Source: an uncultured Clostridia bacterium (GTDB lineage Bacteria > Bacillota > Clostridia > Christensenellales > Pumilibacteraceae). Taken from it: a DNA stretch of 61,592 bases. The first letter of the stretch is position 1; each line of letters begins with the position of its first letter. Location of the stretch: contig CAMWXP010000005.1 of NCBI GenBank assembly GCA_947178255.1, positions 1 to 61,592 of the forward strand. Direction: 5' to 3'. The notes beneath the pieces were generated by a model. It ran no database searches and had not been told where the DNA came from. It saw nothing but the letters and a program-made list of their open reading frames with translations. Positions 49,085 through 57,910 of the stretch are shown here, piece after piece. The position numbers were made by a program, and so were the translations under genes.

Positions 49085-49185
49085 GGTTGAGACTCTTCGC
49101 GTTGCTCAGAGTGACAAAAGAAATAGATTGTTTGTCGATTGGACAAATTCTTTTGTCACTCCGAACGCAGTGAGGAGTCTCAACC
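49085..49185. repeat. 101-bp inverted repeat
   Basis: GGTTGAGACTC...CAGAGTGACAAAAGAA pairs with TTCTTTTGTCACTC...GAGTCTCAACC. A solo half (TTTGTCACTCCGAGCGAAGC) lies at 46938-46964. Confidence 0.8.
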
Positions 49186-49290
49186 ATAATGCGACATAGC
49201 CGCCATCAATTATTTATATCGAAGTATGGGGTAGGAGTGCCACGAAATACAGTTCAGTTATATTCCGAATTCATAATTCCGAATTCCAAA

Positions 49291-50742
49291 TTATATCAGG
49301 CACCGTACTACGCGCAATGCGCTGTACAGCCAATACTGAAACTTCTTTTTAGCCGGAACATCGTGAGCTTCAACTGTCTCGCTCGGCAGATACTCGTTGT
49401 TATTGCCGACTTGCAGGCTGTTGGCAATAAACGTTTCATTAATATATTCTGTCAGCACAGCGTTAAAGTCCTCGGAATCGATTACAAGCACGCTTTCGGT
49501 ATCGACATGGGCGCTGCGTTCGTCAAAGTTGAACGATCCGATTACGCTGTATCTATCGTCAAACGAGGCCACTTTGGCGTGCAGTTGGTTTTCTTCCTGA
49601 AATTCAAGCAGCGTAATATTGGAATCCAAATACTTATCCCTATTATAATAGTAGTCCGCAAAGCCTACGTTTCTGGAATTATACAGCGAATTAGTTATCA
49701 ATATGAATTGGTCGTTACGCTCCGACGCGCGCCGTAAACGGTTGATTTTGTCTTTTTCCAGTAGGGTATACGGCGTAATCAATATCGATTTTTCGGAGCT
49801 TTCCATCAAATTGTATAACGCTTGCATAATGACAGGCGCTTTTTTGGTCGAGCTTATTGGGTTGCTAAGATACGTAATTTTATCTACCGGCACGCCCAAA
49901 GCCTTGTAATCCATATCTATTTGCGCAAATTCGCTGTTTTGGTAAAAGTCCAAATACTCGCTCTCGAACCTGCTTTTTGCCGAAAAATCGCGTTTTTTGC
50001 GCTTTTCGCGCTTTGTCAAGTCGCTACCTAACATTTTATTAAAGTATCTTTGCGCCTGTCCTACGCTGCCATCCGCGCCGCTGTTGGTTACAAGCACTTC
50101 CATATCGTAATTATATAGATACGCCGACGTGCCCATATTTGCTCCGCCAACAATCATTTTGTCACCGTCCACTATTAACACCTTGTCGTGCATAATGGTA
50201 GCCAGCCCCGCAGGATCGAATATATTTATTTTATTAAAATAATATAATTCAATATTGTTATGATTATATATTATATTTGCAATTCCGTCCGAAACATAAC
50301 CGGCGAGCTTGCCCATTTTGCCGTCCTGAATAATGCGAACTTTAACGCCGCGCTCGGCTGCGCGGACAAGCGCGGTATAAAAATAGTCGGAGTACGCGCT
50401 TTGGGATGCAAAATAAACCATAAAATCTATACTCTCTTGAGCATCCTCTATCAATCGCAGCCTGCGGCAAAACGAGCTTTCGCTTGTCGGTAATAGCAGT
50501 GCACGTTCTTTTTGTTCAATAGGGGAGTCCTTGCTTTGCTCACTCGCGGAGAATGCCTGTCTTGTAAGCACGATATTTTGCGACGAACTAATTTCTATCG
50601 TGGCCATGTACGGTGCGATAACGGCTATTACGTACCAAAGCACAGCTGCAAGCAAGTAAAACACGACGGTTTTAATCACGTACCCGACGCGCATATGCGT
50701 TTCGTATAAAGCAATCGCTTTTTTCTTATACAGTGTTTTCAT
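49291..50742 (-). CDS. Phospholipase D family protein, cardiolipin synthase-like
   Basis: This 483-residue protein starts at 50742. One N-terminal membrane segment (VIKTVVFYLLAAVLWYVIAV) is followed by two PLD repeats. The first is HDKVLIVDGDKMIVGGANMG (about 190-210) and the second QLHAKVASFDDRYSVIGSFN (about 390-410), each with the HxK(x)nD core. Two such motifs make one active site. It should transfer phosphatidyl groups, as in ClsA-type cardiolipin synthesis, at the membrane. A TATAAT lies 12 bases before the start, so the leader is very short. Confidence 0.88.
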   Translation of the reverse strand: MKTLYKKKAIALYETHMRVGYVIKTVVFYLLAAVLWYVIAVIAPYMATIEISSSQNIVLTRQAFSASEQSKDSPIEQKERALLLPTSESSFCRRLRLIEDAQESIDFMVYFASQSAYSDYFYTALVRAAERGVKVRIIQDGKMGKLAGYVSDGIANIIYNHNNIELYYFNKINIFDPAGLATIMHDKVLIVDGDKMIVGGANMGTSAYLYNYDMEVLVTNSGADGSVGQAQRYFNKMLGSDLTKREKRKKRDFSAKSRFESEYLDFYQNSEFAQIDMDYKALGVPVDKITYLSNPISSTKKAPVIMQALYNLMESSEKSILITPYTLLEKDKINRLRRASERNDQFILITNSLYNSRNVGFADYYYNRDKYLDSNITLLEFQEENQLHAKVASFDDRYSVIGSFNFDERSAHVDTESVLVIDSEDFNAVLTEYINETFIANSLQVGNNNEYLPSETVEAHDVPAKKKFQYWLYSALRVVRCLI

Positions 50743-50873
50743 TACGATAATCACATTATACCATACTCAAAATCAAAAATCTACTCTTTGCTTAAAAAAC
50801 GAATAAATTCATCTGTTTAAATCTTATCTTGCTTGCCAACAATTAAATTATCCAACAAACATCGGAGGTCATA

Positions 50874-52133
50874 ATGAATCCATTTAACGAGAAATCCTAC
50901 AAAATCGACAAGTGCGTAAGCGATTGGCGAAAGATTTACCCCACCGCTTACGACAAAAACGAAACCGACGCCTACACCAAAGTGCGCACTATTCTGCTTA
51001 ACGGCGCGGAATTCGAGGAAAACTGGTTTATGCATCAGCTGTCACGCCACACGACGGACAACAACCTTCGCCGCGACGTCGCATTTCTTCGCCGACTCGA
51101 ACAGCAACAGCAAAAACGTATATCATTCTTTAAGCCCAAAGACGAAACTATGCTGGAAACAACAATATCCTACGAGCAGCTCGCCGTCGATTTGACCGCC
51201 GTACTCGCTCAAACAGAAAAAAACAAGTACGTTAAGGCCGCGCTTGACTTTGCGCTTTTGGAGGACTTCGATCACCTTTACAGGTTCAGCGACCTTTTGG
51301 AAATGGAGCAGGGGATTAAGGGTGAAAAGCTGGTAGGCAGCTATACCGAAATTATGCCCGGGCGCCCGACTATATCCGAACACCGACACCCGTTTGACGA
51401 CGTGCGCCGTCCTATTCCGGCAAACGCGCCGCTCGCCACAAAGCTGCACACCATGATAATAACCGCCGCCGAGCAACAGACTATGAACTTTTATATGAAC
51501 CTCGGCACGTTCTACGCCGCATCTGACGTCGGTCGCAGGCTATTCCTCGAAATCGGTATGATAGAGGAGCAGCACGTAACGCAATACGAATCGCTTATGG
51601 ATTCTACCGCAACGTGGCTTGAATGCCTGCTTATGCACGAATACTGCGAATGCTACTTGTATTATTCCGCCATGAGCGAGGAAACGGACGCCGTAGCCAA
51701 AAAGATTTGGACGCTGCACTTCGAGCAAGAGCTGGCGCATTTGCATTACGCCGCCGATCTCCTTAAAAAGTACGAGGGCAAAGAATGGGCGCAGGTTATC
51801 CCCAACGCCGAATTCCCCACGTTGCTCACTTTTAACGACAACTGCGAAAAGAATAAGCATTACGTGCGTAACGTGCTTAAAAACACCGTAAACAACACGG
51901 CGGTATTGGAGGAATACACCGATATAACCAACGTGCCCGACGATTACGAGTATTTCCGCTACAACTCCACTGTTAATAAAACGCCGTCGTCGGTCGCCAG
52001 CCACAAGGTTATAGACAACTATATTACCGAATTCGGACAAGACTACCGCTTTACAGTCGCAGAACACCCCGTAAAGGCACTGCGCAACAGAAAAGAGGAC
52101 AACGTCGACTTAGGTCGCAAAAAACAGCCGTAA
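50874..52133 (+). CDS. Ferritin-like fold protein of unknown function
   Basis: This 419-residue protein lies behind CGGAGGTCATA. Its core is a helical region with carboxylate/histidine pairs spaced as in ferritin-like di-iron proteins: LEDFDHLYRFSDLLEME, ITAAEQQTMNFYMNLG, EIGMIEEQHVTQYESLMDS, and HFEQELAHLHYAADLL. It could bind two metal ions and handle oxygen or peroxide. Long N- and C-terminal extensions are unplaced. Monocistronic with a strong terminator; it converges on parB. Confidence 0.75.
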   Translation: MNPFNEKSYKIDKCVSDWRKIYPTAYDKNETDAYTKVRTILLNGAEFEENWFMHQLSRHTTDNNLRRDVAFLRRLEQQQQKRISFFKPKDETMLETTISYEQLAVDLTAVLAQTEKNKYVKAALDFALLEDFDHLYRFSDLLEMEQGIKGEKLVGSYTEIMPGRPTISEHRHPFDDVRRPIPANAPLATKLHTMIITAAEQQTMNFYMNLGTFYAASDVGRRLFLEIGMIEEQHVTQYESLMDSTATWLECLLMHEYCECYLYYSAMSEETDAVAKKIWTLHFEQELAHLHYAADLLKKYEGKEWAQVIPNAEFPTLLTFNDNCEKNKHYVRNVLKNTVNNTAVLEEYTDITNVPDDYEYFRYNSTVNKTPSSVASHKVIDNYITEFGQDYRFTVAEHPVKALRNRKEDNVDLGRKKQP

Positions 52134-52160
52134 CAGCTACCTTATAAACTATTATTTAAA

Positions 52161-52200
52161 CAATCAAAATACGCCACTATTATGTGGCGTATTTTGATTG
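52161..52200. terminator. Bidirectional terminator next to parS
   Basis: A 17-bp perfect stem, CAATCAAAATACGCCAC / GTGGCGTATTTTGATTG, is followed by TTTCTA. It ends 10 bases before the first parS. Confidence 0.88.
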
Positions 52201-52209
52201 TTTCTATTT

Positions 52210-52225
52210 TGTTTCACGTGAAACA
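52210..52225. promoter_or_regulatory. parS site 1
   Basis: TGTTTCACGTGAAACA, the fully palindromic consensus ParB-binding centromere. Confidence 0.96.
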
Positions 52226-52246
52226 CTATTTTACCGACTATTGGAT

Positions 52247-52262
52247 TGTTTCACGTGGAACA
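52247..52262. promoter_or_regulatory. parS site 2
   Basis: TGTTTCACGTGGAACA, 37 bp from site 1. Confidence 0.95.
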
Positions 52263-52286
52263 TTTGCTTTTTGACGGATATAAAAA

Positions 52287-52302
52287 TGTTTCACGTGGAA
52301 CA
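52287..52302. promoter_or_regulatory. parS site 3
   Basis: TGTTTCACGTGGAACA, 40 bp from site 2 and directly adjoining the parB stop codon. Confidence 0.95.
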
Positions 52303-53184
52303 TTAATCTTTGTTATAATTGCTTTCCAAGTAGGCGAGCATACTCTCGATACGGCTCAAATCGTCGGGGGTATAGTAGTCTATAAATATGCGTCCCTTAT
52401 TATCGTTGCCCAAAAGCGATACTTTTGTGCCGAAAGTGCGTTGCATGCGTACTACCATATCGCGCAATTCGAGGCTTTGTTTGGTAGCGTCGGGTTTCTT
52501 TTTGGGATTTAATGTGTTTTTAACCAGTTTTTCAAAGTCGCGCACGCTCATTCTGTCGCCGCGAGCCTTTTGCGCAAGGTCCCACTGTAATTCGCTATCC
52601 GCTACAGTCACAAGGCAGCGGGCATGTCCTGCCGAAAGCTGACCGCTTTCCACCATTTTTTGCACGGCGTCAGTCAAATCCATAAGGCGGAGCAGGTTGG
52701 CTACCGTCGGACGAGCTTTACCTATGCGCTCGGCAGCTTCCTCTTGCGTGTAGCCGTAGTCGTCCATCAATTTTTTTATGGCGCGGGCTACTTCCATAGG
52801 ATTCAAGTCCTCGCGCTGGATGTTTTCTATCAAGGACAGCTCGTCAATCTGCACCTGCGTGTATTCGCGTACACACACCGGTACGGACACAAGACCTGCG
52901 GCGGTGGCTGCACGGTAGCGGCGTTCGCCTGCGATAATCATATATTTGCCGTCGGGCTTAGGTGTGACGATAAGCGGTGTTATTACGCCGTGGGTTTTAA
53001 TGCTTTCCACCAATGCGGAAAGTGCGTCGTCGTTAAACTGTTTGCGCGGCTGATCTACATTCGGCTCGATATTGGATAGCAACATTTCCGACGTTTCGAC
53101 CGAATTTATAACCGATTCTTCCTCGATATCGCTGAGCAGTGCGCCCAGGCCGCGCCCAAGTCCGCCTTTTCTAATAGGTGTCAT
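52303..53184 (-). CDS. parB: Chromosome partitioning protein ParB
   Basis: This 293-residue protein starts at ATG 53184 behind GGAGGTCATTACT. The N-terminus RKGGLGRGLGALLSD is typical. The CTP-binding fold has IEPNVDQPRKQFND and AGERRYRAATAAGL (box II); the helix-turn-helix is TQEEAAERIGKARPTVANLLRL. A C-terminal dimerisation part ends the protein. It loads at the three parS sites just past its own stop codon and spreads as a clamp. No parA/soj gene is next to it; the upstream gene is divergent and unrelated. Confidence 0.96.
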   Translation of the reverse strand: MTPIRKGGLGRGLGALLSDIEEESVINSVETSEMLLSNIEPNVDQPRKQFNDDALSALVESIKTHGVITPLIVTPKPDGKYMIIAGERRYRAATAAGLVSVPVCVREYTQVQIDELSLIENIQREDLNPMEVARAIKKLMDDYGYTQEEAAERIGKARPTVANLLRLMDLTDAVQKMVESGQLSAGHARCLVTVADSELQWDLAQKARGDRMSVRDFEKLVKNTLNPKKKPDATKQSLELRDMVVRMQRTFGTKVSLLGNDNKGRIFIDYYTPDDLSRIESMLAYLESNYNKD

Positions 53185-53325
53185 AGTAATGACCTCCGTG
53201 TATGTTTTTTTATTATCAATATTATATACGTACATTAAAACATTGTCAAGCAAATAGGTAAATTATGGTAGCGCTATGCAAAAATTTCGGCAAAATATAT
53301 ATGTAGACGCACTGCCCGTCTATAC

Positions 53326-53354
53326 TTGACAAACAATGCTATATGATATATAAT
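53326..53354 (+). promoter_or_regulatory. Promoter upstream of the lepB-rsmG cluster
   Basis: TTGACA and TATAAT are 17 bp apart. It probably drives 53385 through rsmG. Confidence 0.8.
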
Positions 53355-53384
53355 AAAGGGCAGTATTATCTTGGAGTGTGTACG

Positions 53385-54956
53385 GTGGATATTACAAGCC
53401 CCATCAATCTATGGAAAAACTACGACGTTTTGGCGCTTCCGCTCAATAAGTCGGCGCTTTCCCAAAAAACCGAAAACGGCTTTACCGTCAAAGAGTATTA
53501 TTTTGACGGGTATACTACCGTGGACGGACGAACGCGCACATACATTAAGATTTACGAGCGCGAGGACGCTAAGGGCGTAGTGTTGTACCTTGCGGACAAA
53601 ACCGCAAAGCCCGACGAGGAACTGCTTGCAAAACTGCACGAAAACGGATATACGGTGGCAGTTTTGGATTACCTGGGCAAATCCGACCGCGAGCGGTATA
53701 CGCTTTATCCCAAATCGCTGGAAGCGTGCAATCTTGACGGAGTAGAGGAGTTTTCAATACCCGACGACGCAACCAGTAACTGGTACATTTGGACTTGTAT
53801 TTCGCGCCGCGCAATAAAGCTGCTCCAAGAACTGTACGGCGAAACGCATATTTTTGCGCTTGGCGTAGGGCTGGGCGGGTGCACGGTGTACAAGCTGGCT
53901 GCGTTCAACGACGGACTTACTGCGTGCGCAACGCTGCTTAATATCATCCCCAACGTAGTAGGTGAGGGCAACTCGCTGATAAACTACCGCGCGTCGCTGG
54001 ATAACAGCGCATACGCTTCGATTTGCGAAATACCTATGTTTATGGCGATTTCGTCCAACGACGCGGACGGTTCGCTCGACGACATGGCGGAGCTTGCAAA
54101 AAACACGGCGTCGCTGAAACACTTCCGAATAGTGGAGCGCGCGTTGACAGGCGGGATAAAAGCGGCGTACGATAACCTTTTTGAGTTTTTCGACGATCGC
54201 GCAAACGACGTTCAATGCGAGCCGATACCGCAAATATCCCCGTCAAATTCCGAAAAGAATCTTTACATCAATATTGCGATAGACAATCCTGCGGAAGTTG
54301 AGCGTAATATACAGGTAAAGCTGTACGTATCATTTTGCATAGAGGACGCGCCGTACCGCAACTGGATGACCATACCCATTATCAGCTTAGGTAATGACAA
54401 CTATATGGCAAAAATCAACGTTTGCCAGGATAACAGACCGATTTATGCCTTTGCTAACGTAATTTACGACGGAAAAACCGTTCGCTCATCCAACTTGCTC
54501 GGCATAATACCTAAATCACTCGGTGTACAGGCAAAGCCGGGCGTAAGCCATAGAAAGATTTACGACGGCAGTATGGGCGAGGATTGCTGGACAACACGCG
54601 ACGGTAGCTCGGTAATGCAAGTAAAAGGATTATACGACATAGACGGCGTAACCAGCAAGAGCGGGTCGCTCATGACGTTCAAGCTGGGCGATCCGTTGTT
54701 CAGCGTGCCGCCCGACACTTTGTTGCAGCTAATGCTGTGCGGCGAACCTCAAACAGTAACCGTTTCCGTCAGCGACGAAACAAACAAGTACGAATGTACC
54801 GTTAATATAAATAACGATAGCGATTGGCACAAATTTTCGCTTTCGCATATGAATTTTAAGGGTTCGGCAGGTATGCTTGCCAACTGGTCGAACATATTGG
54901 TATTGGAATTTACTTCGGATAAACAATTTGTATTGGGCTCGGTGATTTGGGTATAA
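53385..54956 (+). CDS. Alpha/beta-hydrolase-fold protein lacking the nucleophile serine
   Basis: This 523-residue protein starts at GTG 53385 with GGAG 8 bases upstream; an ATG at 53343 lies inside the promoter. Residues about 55-270 follow an alpha/beta-hydrolase order (GVVLYLADK, YTVAVLDYLGKS, HIFALGVGLGGCTVYKLA, IPMFMAISSND). The elbow reads GVGLG where GxSxG is expected, so it is probably not a serine esterase. The C-terminal 230 residues are beta-rich (a carbohydrate-binding-like shape). No signal peptide. It sits 4 bases upstream of lepB. Confidence 0.6.
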   Translation: MDITSPINLWKNYDVLALPLNKSALSQKTENGFTVKEYYFDGYTTVDGRTRTYIKIYEREDAKGVVLYLADKTAKPDEELLAKLHENGYTVAVLDYLGKSDRERYTLYPKSLEACNLDGVEEFSIPDDATSNWYIWTCISRRAIKLLQELYGETHIFALGVGLGGCTVYKLAAFNDGLTACATLLNIIPNVVGEGNSLINYRASLDNSAYASICEIPMFMAISSNDADGSLDDMAELAKNTASLKHFRIVERALTGGIKAAYDNLFEFFDDRANDVQCEPIPQISPSNSEKNLYINIAIDNPAEVERNIQVKLYVSFCIEDAPYRNWMTIPIISLGNDNYMAKINVCQDNRPIYAFANVIYDGKTVRSSNLLGIIPKSLGVQAKPGVSHRKIYDGSMGEDCWTTRDGSSVMQVKGLYDIDGVTSKSGSLMTFKLGDPLFSVPPDTLLQLMLCGEPQTVTVSVSDETNKYECTVNINNDSDWHKFSLSHMNFKGSAGMLANWSNILVLEFTSDKQFVLGSVIWV

Positions 54957-54960
54957 AATT

Positions 54961-55626
54961 ATGAACTTTATCGGCACCGGCGAACTGCTGTTTACCAGAA
55001 AGAAGCAGTCATATGTTTTAACTTTGATTGTTGTTTTTATTTTGCTTGCCTTTTTGATATTTTTCTATTTCTTTTCGTTTGTACCGATAGAGGGCGAAAG
55101 TATGGAAAATACCATATTCGACAAGCAGTATTGCCTTGCGCAACGAAAATGCAACACCATTCGCCGCGGCGATATCGTTATAATAGAAGTTGCCGACGAG
55201 GATGGCAAAAACAACCACGACATTGTAAAACGCGTGATCGGTGTTTCAGGCGATAAACTGATATTTATGCACAGCGAGGACAGCCGTTACGTGGACGTAT
55301 ATATTTGCAAAAACGGCGAAAATCATTTCAGCAAAGTAAACGAACCGTATATAAAAGAACCAATGAAGTATGTTAATATGAACTTTAACAAAAAGTATTT
55401 TGACGATGACGTAATTATGCGGTACGACCCCAACCTTACAACCTACAACATTGATAATACGCTCGATTCGGATACTTATGATAGAGTCATCAAATCTACG
55501 ATTATAATACCCGACGGAAACGTTTTCTTTTTGGGCGACAACCGCAACGTGTCCCGCGATTCAAGGTACTACGGCACCCGCCCGCTCTCCCAAATCAAGT
55601 ACAAAGTGCTATCAGTTATATATTGA
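54961..55626 (+). CDS. lepB: Signal peptidase I
   Basis: This 221-residue protein has one N-terminal membrane segment (VLTLIVVFILLAFLIFFYFF). The catalytic serine is in VPIEGESMENT (Ser47), the general-base lysine in DIVKRVIG (Lys90), and the C-terminal box is LGDNRNVSRDSRYYG. It removes signal peptides outside the membrane. An insert of about 60 residues between the lysine and the last box is larger than in short Gram-positive enzymes. Cotranscribed with the preceding and following genes. Confidence 0.95.
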   Translation: MNFIGTGELLFTRKKQSYVLTLIVVFILLAFLIFFYFFSFVPIEGESMENTIFDKQYCLAQRKCNTIRRGDIVIIEVADEDGKNNHDIVKRVIGVSGDKLIFMHSEDSRYVDVYICKNGENHFSKVNEPYIKEPMKYVNMNFNKKYFDDDVIMRYDPNLTTYNIDNTLDSDTYDRVIKSTIIIPDGNVFFLGDNRNVSRDSRYYGTRPLSQIKYKVLSVIY

Positions 55627-55645
55627 TAACTAAATAGGAATAATT

Positions 55646-56287
55646 ATGACTGATTTAATAAATAAAGAATACGGAAAAAAGGTATTTTCGGACTTTTTGC
55701 TCGAAAACTTTTCGGACGGAACCTTAATAAACAAGTTCGAAGCGCTGACAAAACTGTACTTCGAGGTCAATTCGGTTATAAACATTTCGGCTATCCGCAC
55801 CGAAAGCGACGTATATATCAAACACTATTTGGACAGTATTTATCCGTACAAATACTTTTCGGGGCGGTGCTGCGACGTCGGTTGCGGCGGCGGGTTTCCC
55901 TGCCTACCGCTGGCCATTGTCACCGGATTGGAGTTTGTCGGGCTGGACAGCATAGGCAAAAAGCTGACGCTTATCAACCGCTGCGTTAAGGAAATGGGGC
56001 TAAACAACATAACCGCCGTACATTCTCGGGCAGAGGATTTGGCAAAACAAGGCGAGTTATTCGATACGGTAAGCGCGAGAGCTGTGTCCGACGTAGACAA
56101 AACGTTGTCGTACTGCGCTCCGCTCGCCAAAAAAGGCGGAAAAATAGTTTTGTACAAAACTCAAAACGATAATCCTGCACTAAACTCCACACAAGCAAAG
56201 GTTAAAGTAAGGCTTATAGAATCCAAAGACTACACACTTTTAAACACCGATATTCAAAGACGAGTATTTATCTACGAGAAGTTGTAG
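55646..56287 (+). CDS. rsmG: 16S rRNA (guanine-527-N7) methyltransferase RsmG
   Basis: This 213-residue protein has INISAIRTESDVYIKHYLDS, then the SAM-binding CCDVGCGGGFPCLPLAI and VSARAVSDVDKTLSYCAPL, all RsmG marks. It methylates G527 of 16S rRNA. SD ATAGGAATAATT. As in many bacteria it lies close to mnmE and parB near the replication origin. Confidence 0.95.
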   Translation: MTDLINKEYGKKVFSDFLLENFSDGTLINKFEALTKLYFEVNSVINISAIRTESDVYIKHYLDSIYPYKYFSGRCCDVGCGGGFPCLPLAIVTGLEFVGLDSIGKKLTLINRCVKEMGLNNITAVHSRAEDLAKQGELFDTVSARAVSDVDKTLSYCAPLAKKGGKIVLYKTQNDNPALNSTQAKVKVRLIESKDYTLLNTDIQRRVFIYEKL

Positions 56288-56574
56288 TAGTTGAGTTTAT
56301 ATATTATTTATTAGTAGTTATATATAGTAGGTGCACAACAAATGTGCATAACCTACGACTTCCACAAGATATGGTGGAAAATAGTCAAAAGACCGACAAA
56401 AGGTAGAAAAGCTTATTATTAAATATGTGTACAAAAATGCACATAAGTAGGCTTAGATTTACACATAACGTTGTGCAAAACATTATGCAAAGCTAAAAAA
56501 TGTCAGAAAAAGCCACAAAAAACGGAAGTAAATCATAACAAAAACCACACTTTTCCACAAAGTTATAATAAATT
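56288..56574. other. Candidate oriC: AT-rich gap with DnaA-box-like motifs
   Basis: The 287-bp gap is AT-rich and holds a perfect TGTGCATAA (56343-56351, the complement of TTATGCACA). Single-mismatch forms are TGTGTACAA (56426-56434), TGTGCAAAA (56472-56480), TTATGCAAA (56483-56491) and TTTTCCACA (56551-56559). A mnmE promoter (TATAAT at 56564) may overlap. parS sites 4 kb away and dnaN 14 kb away fit an origin region. Confidence 0.5.
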
Positions 56575-57909
56575 ATGAACGCTTTAAACAACAATAACGA
56601 CATTATAACCGCGCTTGCAACGCCAAACGGCAAGTCGGCGGTGGCGATAATAAGGGTAAGCGGCAAAGGCTGTACCGAGCTTTTGAATGCGTTTTTGGAA
56701 AAGCCGCTAAAAGTGGGAAGGCTGTGCGTTAATAAGTTTAAAAGCGGAAGTTTCACCGAAAACCTGATGGCGGTAGCGTACAAAGCGCCCAAATCGTATA
56801 CCGGCGAGGACATTGTGGAGCTTTTTCCGCACGGTAATCCGGTAATTTGCGATATAATTATAAAGACTTTACTTAATAGCGGTGCACGCCTGGCCGAACG
56901 CGGCGAATTTACCAAGCGCGCGTTTTTGAACGGAAAGCTCGATTTGATGCAGTGTGAGGCTTTGGCCGATATTATAGACGCGCAAACGGCCGAACAGCTC
57001 GATTACGGCAACAAACGGTACTTTGGCGGGTTCAAATCGCTTGAACAGGTACAGCAATTACTGAAAAATGCGCTCAGCTCAATAGAGGCAGTGCTGCATT
57101 ACAGCGACGAAATGGAGCAAAACGAGGTAGACGGCGCGGAAGTATGCGCAGTTTTGGCGTCTGTGAACAGCGCGGCGGCTATGCTGGAAAAGGAAATCGC
57201 AGGCTTTGCGGGCGGAAAAATAATAAACGACGGGTTTAAAGTAGCCCTTATCGGCGCGCCCAATGCCGGAAAATCGACGCTACTCAACGCATTGGTGGGC
57301 AGCGACCGCGCCATAGTCACCCCCATTGCCGGCACGACGCGCGACACAATAGACGGCGATTACGTGTATAACGGCCGCAAATTTACCGTAACCGACACGG
57401 CGGGGCTCAACACCGATACCGACGATCAAGTGGAAAAAATAGGTATAGAGCGCGCGCTTGCCGCCGCAAAAGACGCTGATACGGTGGTTTGGGTGACCGA
57501 CGATAGGCAAATTGCGGTAGACGAAAGTGCGTTTTCGCGGTTTGTAACGGTAAAAAACAAGTGTGACGACCAAAAAGATGTGGGAAAAGACTACAACCAA
57601 GCGTACGACGGGCAATCGATACGCATAAGCGCCAAGCAAAACATAAATATCACTGCGCTAAAACAAAAGCTTTATGACTTGTGCCCCAATGATTTCGGGT
57701 CGGTTTGTAACCACCGCCAGTACGATTGTGTTAAACGCTGTTTAGACAGCCTTAACGCGGTCAAAACCGAGGCCAAAAAGGCGGAAGGACTGGAAATTGT
57801 AGCGGCGCTGCTATACGAAGCGTACTCTGCAATAGCCGAGCTTTACGGCGAGCAGGCGGACGAAAGCATAATATCCACCGTTTTTGAAAGGTTTTGTGTA
57901 GGAAAATAG
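56575..57909 (+). CDS. mnmE: tRNA modification GTPase MnmE
   Basis: This 444-residue protein has an N-terminal folate-binding part with ATPNGKSAVAIIRVSGKG and FTKRAFLNGKLDLMQ. The G domain has GAPNAGKSTLLNAL (G1, about 224), TPIAGTTRDTIDG (G2) and DTAGLNTDTD (G3). The C-terminal motif is FCVGK, with the conserved cysteine. With MnmG it makes the cmnm5 modification of wobble uridine. No SD; a TATAAT ends 5 bases before ATG. MnmG is not in the window. Confidence 0.96.
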   Translation: MNALNNNNDIITALATPNGKSAVAIIRVSGKGCTELLNAFLEKPLKVGRLCVNKFKSGSFTENLMAVAYKAPKSYTGEDIVELFPHGNPVICDIIIKTLLNSGARLAERGEFTKRAFLNGKLDLMQCEALADIIDAQTAEQLDYGNKRYFGGFKSLEQVQQLLKNALSSIEAVLHYSDEMEQNEVDGAEVCAVLASVNSAAAMLEKEIAGFAGGKIINDGFKVALIGAPNAGKSTLLNALVGSDRAIVTPIAGTTRDTIDGDYVYNGRKFTVTDTAGLNTDTDDQVEKIGIERALAAAKDADTVVWVTDDRQIAVDESAFSRFVTVKNKCDDQKDVGKDYNQAYDGQSIRISAKQNINITALKQKLYDLCPNDFGSVCNHRQYDCVKRCLDSLNAVKTEAKKAEGLEIVAALLYEAYSAIAELYGEQADESIISTVFERFCVGK

Positions 57910-57910
57910 T

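Noticed and set aside
52246-52512. An 88-aa plus-strand frame across parS.
   Set aside because: It runs antisense to parB and through the parS sites with no SD.
53343-53384. ATG start of the hydrolase-fold gene at 53343.
   Set aside because: It lies between the -35 and -10 boxes; GTG 53385 has an SD.
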